11,050 nt of DNA from CAMLHP01 sp035712285 (GTDB lineage: Bacteria > Gemmatimonadota > Gemmatimonadetes > Gemmatimonadales > GWC2-71-9). Positions 5,117-11,050 of this stretch are shown here, in pieces. Within the stretch, counting starts at the first letter, position 1. The number at the start of each line of letters is the position of its first letter. Both the position numbers and the translations under genes were made by a program. The notes below the pieces were generated by a model. It did not search any database and was not told where the DNA came from. It saw only the letters and a list, made by a program, of their open reading frames with translations. The stretch is taken from positions 1 through 11,050 of the forward strand of contig DASTBA010000127.1 in the NCBI GenBank assembly GCA_035712285.1, given 5' to 3'.

Positions 5117-6235
5117 TTATTGCTGGCGCCGGCGGAAGAGCCGGGAGATCGGCCCGCCGGCGGCGATCCGGTCGAGGGCGTCGGCGAATTCATTCATGGA
5201 CTGGTACCGCTCCTCCGGCGCCAGCGCGAGCGCCCGCGCGATGACCGACTCGAGCCGCGCGGGCAGGTCGGGCCGCAGGTCCCGGAGCCGGCGCGGGAGC
5301 CCGCGGAGCCGGGCCATCATGGTCTCCTGCGCGTTCTTGCCGGTGAAGGGAAGTTCTCCGGTGAAGAGCTCGAACGCCAGCACGCCCACAGCGTAGATGT
5401 CGCTCCGCCCGTCGAGGGGGCGCCCACGGATCTGCTCCGGGCTCATGAACTCCGGCGTCCCCAGCACGATCCCGGTCTGGGTGAGCTTCACCACCTCGGC
5501 GCCGGCCCGCCGCTGCTTGGCGAGGCCGAAGTCCATTACTACGGCACGGGACGCGGGGCGCGGGCGCTGCGAGTCCCGAGTCCCGAGTCCCGCGTCCTCC
5601 GTTACCAGCATCACATTCTCGGGCTTCAGATCCCGGTGAATCACCCCCAGGTCGTGCGCATGCTGCAGGCCGCGGCAGACCTGCGACAGGATCCGCACAC
5701 CGTCCGCGACGCTCACCGCGCGGGTCCGGAGCTCGTAATCCGAGAGCGTCTCGCCCTCGAGGAAGGGCATCACGAGGTAGAGCGCGCCGTCCCCGGTGTA
5801 GCCGAAGGCGAGGATGGGGCAGACGTTCGGATGCTCGAACCGGTCGGCGATCTCCGCCTCGCGCCGGAGCCGCTCCACCGCCGAGCGGTCCCGGGCCAGG
5901 CGAGGCGGCAGCAGCTTGATCGCCACGGTGCGCCCGGACTGCGTGTCCTCGGCCTGGTAGACCCACGACATCCCACCCTCGCCCACCTTGCGGCCGATGC
6001 GGTAACGGTCATCCAGCGTGGTGCCGGTGAGCGAGCCGAGTCGCTGGGAGTCCTCGGCGCTCGGGCGGGGAGCATCGTCGGCGGAGACGCGAATCCGGGG
6101 CACATCGGCCAGGTGGGGCGACCCGGAACGCGGCGCCGGTGGAGCAACCTCGACAAGGGGGGTACCGCAGCGCCGGCAGTAGCGGGCGGGCGCATCGAAC
6201 TGCGCCTGACAACGGGGGCAACGCCGGTTGGTCAA
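5117..6235 (-). CDS. Zinc-ribbon Hanks-type serine/threonine protein kinase, soluble
   Basis: A 372-residue protein. Residues 6-23 are a zinc ribbon (CPRC...CRRC; Cys 6, 9, 20, 23). A Pro/Ser-rich linker (~30-70) leads to a full kinase domain (~78-355): Gly loop GEGGMSWVY (85-93), VAIK with Lys107, catalytic loop HRDLKPEN (200-207, Asp202), DFG (235-237), GTPEFMSPE (259-267) and RSDIYAVG (277-284). All catalytic residues are present, so it should be an active kinase. No transmembrane helix or external sensor follows (C-terminus SRLFRRRQQ), unlike most PknB-type receptors, so it acts in the cytoplasm. Between Asn207 and Asp235 there are ~14 extra residues (GLGTRDS region) encoded by a heptanucleotide array. 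The TTG start shares 4 nt (TTGA) with the stop of the diguanylate cyclase, suggesting coupled translation. Confidence 0.9.
   Translation of the reverse strand: MTNRRCPRCQAQFDAPARYCRRCGTPLVEVAPPAPRSGSPHLADVPRIRVSADDAPRPSAEDSQRLGSLTGTTLDDRYRIGRKVGEGGMSWVYQAEDTQSGRTVAIKLLPPRLARDRSAVERLRREAEIADRFEHPNVCPILAFGYTGDGALYLVMPFLEGETLSDYELRTRAVSVADGVRILSQVCRGLQHAHDLGVIHRDLKPENVMLVTEDAGLGTRDSQRPRPASRAVVMDFGLAKQRRAGAEVVKLTQTGIVLGTPEFMSPEQIRGRPLDGRSDIYAVGVLAFELFTGELPFTGKNAQETMMARLRGLPRRLRDLRPDLPARLESVIARALALAPEERYQSMNEFADALDRIAAGGPISRLFRRRQQ
5571..5597. repeat. Heptanucleotide array GAGTCCC x3 (GACTCGG-type on the coding strand) inside the kinase gene
   Basis: Three perfect GAGTCCC units (5571-5577, 5578-5584, 5585-5591) are followed by a degenerate GCGTCC. 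Read on the kinase coding strand, the unit is GACTCGG, one base from the GACTCGT array at 1231-1254. This variant has no stop codon in the reading frame and is translated as the GLGTRDS part of the insertion between the catalytic loop and DFG. Confidence 0.82.
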
Positions 6236-7662
6236 TCGCGCACGCGGTTCCGGCCTTCACTCTTGGCCCGGTAGAGGTGATGGTCGGCGAGGCGCAGCAG
6301 CGACTCGCCGTCGGTGACGCGCTCGTCGGGATAGGACGCGAGCCCGATGCTGATGGTGACCCGCACCGGCCGCCCCGGCTCGCCGAAGTCGTAGTTGGCC
6401 ACCCGCTTGAGCACGCGGTCGGCAAAGTTCCGGCTCTCGGTGGCGGTGGTTTCCGGCAGCAGCACCACGAACTCCTCGCCGCCGTAGCGCGCCACGGTGT
6501 CGGGGGAGCGCAGCTCCCGCTTGAGCAGCGTCGCCAGCTGCTTCAGGATCCGGTCGCCCACCAGGTGACCGTAGGTGTCGTTGATCTGCTTGAAGTTGTC
6601 GATGTCCACCATGAGACAGGTGAGGAGCGACGCATACCGCGCGGCGCGGTCCATCTCCTGCTCGATCTTCTCGCCCAGCGCGCGGCGGTTGAGCACGCCG
6701 GTGAGCGGATCGGTGGATGCCAGGTGCCGCAGCTGCTCCTGCCCGGTGACGGCGCGCTGGAGATCGTAGGCCCGCTCCAGCGACGTCACCGCCGCCGAGA
6801 TGATCTGGTTGGCGAACTGCACATCCTGCTGGTTGAGCGGCACGTCCTCGTCGGTGGTACGGAGGAAGAAGACGCCGGCGGGATGGCCCTTGAGGTCGAA
6901 GCGCATGGCGATGGCGGACCGGACCGGAATCGCCCGTCCCTCCTGCTGCCATTCCTCGCGGATCTGGTCGTACAGTCCGTCAGTGGCGACATCCTGCGCC
7001 AGCACCAGCTCGCCGGTGTCGAGCGCGTGGCGGATCTCGGGATAGCGGCCCAGGTCCACCCGGAGGTTCCGGAGCGTGGGGTTCTCGAACGCCGCCACCA
7101 CCGTGCCCTGCGATTCGCCCGGCTCGCCGAGGATGATGGAGCAGCGGGAGATCCGAAGGCCCTGCGCCACCCGGCGCACCAGCACCTGGAAGATCTCTTC
7201 CGGCGTCAGGCTGGACGCCACTTCCTGGAGGATGTCCACCATCTCCGAGCGCGAGCGTGCCTCGGTGCGCGCCTGGTTGAGCTCGCGCCCGACGCGGAGA
7301 TGCGCCTTGACCCGCGCCAGCAGCTCGCGCACGCGGAACGGCTTGGGAATGAAGTCCTGCGCGCCGAGGCCCAGCGCCTTGACGGTGGCATCCTCGGGCG
7401 GCATCGAGGAGATCATCAGCACCGGCAGGTCCCGCCACCGCCCGTCCTCGCGCACCTTCTGCAGCAGGTCCAGGCCGTTGACCCTCGGCATCATGATGTC
7501 GAGCAGCAGGAGGTCGAACTGGTCGGCGGAGAGGTGCTCGAAGAGGTGCTCGCCGCCGGGAATGGCCACCACGTCGTAGCCGTTCTCCCGGAGGATCCAC
7601 GAGAGGGTGCGGGAGAGGGTCTGGTCGTCGTCGGCGACGAGGATCTTGGGCGCGAGCCCCAT
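6232..7662 (-). CDS. Response-regulator diguanylate cyclase (REC-GAF-GGDEF)
   Basis: A 476-residue cytoplasmic protein with three domains. Residues ~6-122 are a phospho-receiver: acidic pair D11-D12, phospho-acceptor Asp55 in LLLDIMMP, Ser85 and Lys107 in PKPF. Residues ~140-300 are a GAF-like sensor domain (SLTPEEIFQVLVRRVAQGL...). Residues ~312-476 are GGDEF: STDPLTGVLNRRAL (316-329), DIDNFKQINDTYGH (353-366) and the active site GGEEF (394-398). RSPD (385-388) stands 9 residues before GGEEF, the position of the RxxD inhibitory site, so product inhibition by c-di-GMP is expected. It converts two GTP to c-di-GMP, gated by a histidine kinase not in the window and possibly by a GAF ligand. ATG 7662 directly follows the TAG of the dehydratase gene. 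Confidence 0.92.
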   Translation of the reverse strand: MGLAPKILVADDDQTLSRTLSWILRENGYDVVAIPGGEHLFEHLSADQFDLLLLDIMMPRVNGLDLLQKVREDGRWRDLPVLMISSMPPEDATVKALGLGAQDFIPKPFRVRELLARVKAHLRVGRELNQARTEARSRSEMVDILQEVASSLTPEEIFQVLVRRVAQGLRISRCSIILGEPGESQGTVVAAFENPTLRNLRVDLGRYPEIRHALDTGELVLAQDVATDGLYDQIREEWQQEGRAIPVRSAIAMRFDLKGHPAGVFFLRTTDEDVPLNQQDVQFANQIISAAVTSLERAYDLQRAVTGQEQLRHLASTDPLTGVLNRRALGEKIEQEMDRAARYASLLTCLMVDIDNFKQINDTYGHLVGDRILKQLATLLKRELRSPDTVARYGGEEFVVLLPETTATESRNFADRVLKRVANYDFGEPGRPVRVTISIGLASYPDERVTDGESLLRLADHHLYRAKSEGRNRVRD

Positions 7663-8616
7663 CTAGGTCACCAGTGACTGGAGAAGGTCGGGGTCAATGT
7701 TGCCGCCGCTCGCGATGGCCACCACGGGGCCTTCCGCCACCACCGCACCGGACAGCAGGGCCGCGGTCGTGATGGCGCCCGACGGCTCGACGGCCAGCCC
7801 GCAGTCCCGGTAGAGGAAGCGGACCGCCGCGCGGATGGCATCGTCGGGAATCTGTACGGCCTCCTTCACGGTGCCGCCGATGACCGAAAAGGGCAAGTCT
7901 CCGATGGCCGCGGGGAGGAGTCCATCCGCAATGCTGCGGGGGGAGGCCACCGCCGTCGGGTGGCCGGCATCGAGCGCCGCACCCAGCTTGGGCGCGCCGG
8001 CCGGCTCGATGCCGATGATCCGCACGTGAGGCGCCGCATCACGCAGCCAGGCGGTGACCCCGGCCAGCAGTCCGCCGCCGCCCACCGGCACCAGCACCGT
8101 CCGGAGCTCCGGGCACTGCTCCAGCAGCTCGATCGCGATGGTGCCCTGCCCCGCGATCACGTCGGCATGCTCATAGGGCGGCACCATCGTCATCCCGCGT
8201 TCGGCGGCGATCGCCCGGCAGCGCGGATCCCGCTCGCTCCGGTCCTGCACGAAGACGATCTCGCCGCCGTACTTCCGCACCCCGGCGATCTTGATGGCCG
8301 GTGCATCCTGCGGCATGACGATCATGGCGGGCATGCCGAGCCGGTGGGCGGCGAAGGCGATGGCCTGGGCGTGGTTGCCGCTGGAATGGGTGACGACACC
8401 GCGGACGCGGGACTCGGGCGCGAGGCGCGAGAGCGCAGTCCAGGCGCCCCGGATCTTGAAGGCGCCGATCGGCTGGTCCTGCTCGCACTTGAGGAAGAAG
8501 CGGCCGCCCGAGGGAAGGGTGAGCGGCAGCAGCCGGCTCCGCACCGCGACCCCCTCGAGCGAACGGGCCGCGGCGCGGATGGAAGCGGGAGTTACCTCAC
8601 TCGCCGGTGTCGTCAC
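7663..8616 (-). CDS. PLP-dependent threonine/serine dehydratase (fold type II, no ACT domain)
   Basis: A 317-residue enzyme. Lys54 in GAFKIRGA carries PLP as a Schiff base; SSGNHAQ (78-84) is the substrate-carboxylate loop; GGGGLLAG (179-186) binds the PLP phosphate; SGGN (303-306) holds the cofactor ring region. The length matches catabolic TdcB-type enzymes and lacks the regulatory ACT domains of biosynthetic IlvA. The expected reaction is deamination of threonine to 2-oxobutyrate (or serine to pyruvate); serine racemase and hydroxyaspartate ammonia-lyase are close relatives that cannot be excluded. The usual Ser before the PLP lysine's Phe is Ala here (AFK rather than SFK). GTG 8616 is the only in-frame start at the family N-terminus and lies inside gyrA, overlapping it by 20 nt. 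The stop abuts the next ATG (TAGATG). Confidence 0.87.
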   Translation of the reverse strand: MTTPASEVTPASIRAAARSLEGVAVRSRLLPLTLPSGGRFFLKCEQDQPIGAFKIRGAWTALSRLAPESRVRGVVTHSSGNHAQAIAFAAHRLGMPAMIVMPQDAPAIKIAGVRKYGGEIVFVQDRSERDPRCRAIAAERGMTMVPPYEHADVIAGQGTIAIELLEQCPELRTVLVPVGGGGLLAGVTAWLRDAAPHVRIIGIEPAGAPKLGAALDAGHPTAVASPRSIADGLLPAAIGDLPFSVIGGTVKEAVQIPDDAIRAAVRFLYRDCGLAVEPSGAITTAALLSGAVVAEGPVVAIASGGNIDPDLLQSLVT

Positions 8617-11050
8617 CGGCCGGCACGGGCTCTTCGGCCGTGTCCTCCTGGCCGGTCTCGTCTTCCTTCACCACGCGGGCGACGGCCTGGAGGTTGTCGC
8701 CGGCGTCGAGGTTCATGACCTTGACGCCCTGCGTGTTCCGCCCGATCACGCGGATGCCGTCCACCGGCACCCGGATGATGACACCCAGGTGGGTGATCAT
8801 CATGAGCTCGTCCTGCGGGATCACCTCCTTGAGCGCCACGATCGAGCCGGTCTTGTCGGTGACCTTGAAGGTGATGATCCCCTTGCCGCTCCGCTTCTGT
8901 ACCCGGTATTCCGAGAGTTCGGAGCGCTTGCCGAAGCCCTTCTCGCTCACCACCAGCAGCGTGGCGTCGCGCCGCACCACCACCATGCCGATCACCCGGT
9001 CGTCGTCGTCGAGCTGGATGCCCTTGACCCCGCTGGTGGCCCGGCCCATCTCGCGCACGTCGCCCTGGTGGAAGCGGATGCTCATGCCGGCGCGGGTCGC
9101 GAGGATGATGTCGTTGTTCGCCTCGCAGACCTGCACGTCAATGAGCTCGTCGCCCTCGTCGATGTTGATGGCGCGGATGCCATTGGCGCGCACGTTGCCG
9201 TACTCGGAGAGGCGGGTCTTCTTGACGGTGCCCTGCCGGGTGGCGAAGACCAGCCACTGCTGGTCGCTGAACTCGCGCACCGGCACCAGTGCCGCCACCT
9301 GTTCCTCGGGCCGCACGGCGATGCAGCTCACCACCGGCTTGCCGCGCGCCGCGCGGGAGGCCTGCGGGATCTCGTGCACCTTGAGCCAGTACACCTGCCC
9401 CTGGTTGGTGAAGAACATCAGGTAGTCGTGGGTGCTGGCGATGAACAGGTGCTCGACCCAGTCGTTCTCCTTGAGGTCGGTGCCGGTGAGGCCGCGCCCG
9501 CCCCGCCGCTGCTTCCGGTAGGCGGAGACGGGAATGCGCTTGATGTAGCCGGTGTGGGAGATGGTGATGACCATGTCCTCCTCGGCGATCAGGTCCTCCA
9601 CCGTGAACTCGCCCTGGTCGGAGAGGATCTCGGTGCGGCGCTCGTCGCCGAACTTGTCCGCCACCTCCCGCAGCTCGCTCTTGAGGATCTCCGCCCGGCG
9701 GGCGGTGCTCGCCAGGATGCCCTGGAGGTCGGCGATCAGGGTGCGCACTTCCGCCAGCTCGGCCTCCAGCTTCTCGATCTCCAGCCCGGTCAGCTTGGCG
9801 AGCCGCATGTTGAGGATGGCGTCGCTCTGCTTCTCGGAGAGCTTGAAGCGCTTGCGGAGCTTCTGGTCCGCCTCCTCCGTTGTCCCGGAGCCGCGGATGA
9901 TCTTGATGACCTCGTCGATGTTGTCGACGGCGATCTTGAGCCCTTCGAGGATGTGCTCCCGGGCCTGGGCCGCCTCCAGCTCGAACCGGGTCCGGCGCAC
10001 GATCACCGTCATCCGGTGCTCGATGTAGCGCTGGACCAGCTCCTTCAGGTTCATGACCTTCGGCATGCCGCGATCGAGCGCCAGCATGATCACGCCGAAG
10101 GTCGCCTGCATCTGGGTGTGCTTGTAGAGCTGGTTCAGCACCACATGGGGGATGGCGTCCCGCTTGAGCTGGATCACCACCCGCATGCCGTCCTTGTCGG
10201 ACTCGTCGTTCACCCCGCTGATGCCGTCGATCTTCTTGGCGTTGACCAGCTCGGCGATGGAGCGCACCAGGTTCTCGCGGTTCACCTGGTAGGGGATCTC
10301 GGTCACCACGATCTGCGACTTCCCGCTCGACTCCTTCTCCTCGATCTGGGCCCGCGCCCGCATCACCACCCGGCCGCGGCCGGTCTCGTAGGCGTCCTTG
10401 ATCCCCTCCCGGCCGTAGATGAACCCGCCGGTCGGGAAATCGGGGCCCTTGATCACCTTGCGGAGGTCCGCGATGGTGGCGTCGGGCTGGTCCACCAGCA
10501 GCTCCACCGCCTTCGCCACTTCCTTCAGGTTGTGGGGCGGGATGTTGGTGGCCATGCCCACCGCGATGCCGCTGGAGCCGTTGACCAGCAGGTTGGGGAG
10601 CTTGGACGGCAGGACCGTCGGCTCCTCCAGCCGGTCGTCGAAGTTGGCCTGGAAGTCCACCGTGTTCTTGTCGATGTCTTCCAGCATCGTGGTGGCGATG
10701 CGGGTGAGGCGGGCCTCGGTGTAGCGGTACGCCGCGGCGGGATCGCCGTCAATGGAGCCGAAGTTCCCCTGCCCGTCGATCAGCGGATAGCGGAGCGAGA
10801 AGTCCTGCACCATGCGCACCAGCGCGTCGTAGACCGAGCTGTCGCCGTGCGGGTGGTACTTGCCCAGCACGTCGCCGACGACGGTGGCGGACTTCTTGTA
10901 GGGGCGGCCCGGCACCAGGCCGAGCTCGTTCATGGCGTAGAGGATGCGGCGGTGCACCGGCTTCAGGCCGTCGCGCACGTCGGGCAGCGCGCGCGAGACG
11001 ATGACGCTCATCGAGTAGTTGATGAACGACTGCTGCATCTCCTCCTCGAT
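8597..11050 (-). CDS. gyrA: DNA gyrase subunit A, 5' end outside window
   Basis: This is the breaking-rejoining and DNA-wrapping subunit of gyrase (A2B2), which introduces negative supercoils using ATP. The frame stays open to the right edge (IEEEMQQSFINYSMSVIV), so ATG 11038 is internal and only a short N-terminus is missing. Numbering from that Met: RALPDVRDGLKPVHRRILY (16-34), the quinolone region HPHGDSSVYD (62-71), and the catalytic Tyr106 in AYRYTEARL that links to DNA. The GyrA box QRRGGRG (510-516, at 9491-9511) distinguishes it from ParC. Beta-pinwheel blades follow to ~790, then an acidic tail (KEDETGQEDTAEEP...), which in other GyrAs tunes supercoiling. Ser67 and Asp71 match E. coli Ser83 and Asp87, the fluoroquinolone-sensitive state. 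The 3' end overlaps the dehydratase gene by 20 nt. Confidence 0.97.
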   Translation of the reverse strand: MEEEMQQSFINYSMSVIVSRALPDVRDGLKPVHRRILYAMNELGLVPGRPYKKSATVVGDVLGKYHPHGDSSVYDALVRMVQDFSLRYPLIDGQGNFGSIDGDPAAAYRYTEARLTRIATTMLEDIDKNTVDFQANFDDRLEEPTVLPSKLPNLLVNGSSGIAVGMATNIPPHNLKEVAKAVELLVDQPDATIADLRKVIKGPDFPTGGFIYGREGIKDAYETGRGRVVMRARAQIEEKESSGKSQIVVTEIPYQVNRENLVRSIAELVNAKKIDGISGVNDESDKDGMRVVIQLKRDAIPHVVLNQLYKHTQMQATFGVIMLALDRGMPKVMNLKELVQRYIEHRMTVIVRRTRFELEAAQAREHILEGLKIAVDNIDEVIKIIRGSGTTEEADQKLRKRFKLSEKQSDAILNMRLAKLTGLEIEKLEAELAEVRTLIADLQGILASTARRAEILKSELREVADKFGDERRTEILSDQGEFTVEDLIAEEDMVITISHTGYIKRIPVSAYRKQRRGGRGLTGTDLKENDWVEHLFIASTHDYLMFFTNQGQVYWLKVHEIPQASRAARGKPVVSCIAVRPEEQVAALVPVREFSDQQWLVFATRQGTVKKTRLSEYGNVRANGIRAINIDEGDELIDVQVCEANNDIILATRAGMSIRFHQGDVREMGRATSGVKGIQLDDDDRVIGMVVVRRDATLLVVSEKGFGKRSELSEYRVQKRSGKGIITFKVTDKTGSIVALKEVIPQDELMMITHLGVIIRVPVDGIRVIGRNTQGVKVMNLDAGDNLQAVARVVKEDETGQEDTAEEPVPAGDDTGE

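Noticed and set aside
4379..6274. A 631-codon open frame on the plus strand, antisense to the hydrolase and kinase genes
   Set aside because: It has no recognisable domain and a His/Arg/Gly/Ala/Pro-biased composition. It is the third-position-GC shadow of two strongly supported minus-strand genes.
6139..7677. A 512-codon open frame on the plus strand, antisense to the diguanylate cyclase
   Set aside because: It is the same kind of shadow. The minus strand encodes complete REC and GGDEF domains with all catalytic residues.
8403..8418. A 16-bp exact match (opposite strand) to the kinase heptamer region at 5582-5597
   Set aside because: Here it contains just one heptamer unit and encodes a family-like stretch (LAPESRVRGVV) of the dehydratase, so chance in GC-rich DNA is the simpler explanation.
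11036..11038. ATG as the start of gyrA
   Set aside because: The frame continues upstream as I-E-E-E to the window edge, matching the family N-terminus (I-E-D-E-M-x-x-S-Y), so this Met is internal.

Overview
The window is about 11 kb of very GC-rich bacterial DNA with tightly packed genes. It carries an Omp85-type outer-membrane barrel, so the cell is Gram-negative (diderm). The high GC, the zinc-ribbon Hanks-type kinase, the TolB-like propeller lipoprotein and the style of the short repeats suggest Gemmatimonadota or a similar soil or subsurface lineage. That placement is an inference from general resemblance; there is no rRNA gene to confirm it.

Layout. Positions 1-1253 (+ strand) hold the C-terminal end of a BamA-like outer-membrane protein and a thioredoxin-fold protein with one active-site cysteine. 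Convergent to these, 1269-2414 (-) encodes a saccharopine/lysine-6-dehydrogenase-like NAD enzyme. It is divergent from a TetR-family regulator (2529-3164, +), and the 114 bp between them shows possible back-to-back promoters with a palindrome. From 3121 to the right edge everything is on the minus strand. In transcription order (right to left) the genes are gyrA (cut by the window edge), a PLP-dependent threonine/serine dehydratase, a REC-GAF-GGDEF diguanylate cyclase, a zinc-ribbon Ser/Thr kinase, a dienelactone-hydrolase-family protein, a Dabb-domain protein and a propeller lipoprotein. Adjacent genes in this run overlap (20 nt, 4 nt, 46 nt or less, 4 nt), abut (TAG-ATG) or lie 27 nt apart, so it reads as one long transcription unit or a nested set. 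The lipoprotein gene ends tail to tail with the TetR gene, with a 44-nt overlap.

How the genes might work together. The diguanylate cyclase and kinase form a translationally coupled signalling pair: one makes c-di-GMP under phosphorelay control, the other is a soluble Ser/Thr kinase. gyrA and the dehydratase are core-metabolism genes. The hydrolase and Dabb protein may act together on small organic substrates, but nothing here fixes a substrate.

I found no defence island, phage, CRISPR array, RNA gene or clearly new multi-gene system. The most interesting material is repetitive DNA that enters genes: (i) a 107-bp nested inverted repeat with REP/MITE-like features inside the signal-peptide region of the lipoprotein; (ii) a heptanucleotide array (GACTCGT x3) that supplies the last codons and stop of the thioredoxin-fold gene and places a TGA in all three frames; (iii) a one-base variant of that heptamer (GACTCGG x3, no stop) sitting in frame in the kinase between the catalytic loop and DFG; (iv) an 18-bp tandem duplication overlapping the stop of the outer-membrane protein gene. 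No gene-free stretch is longer than about 115 bp.
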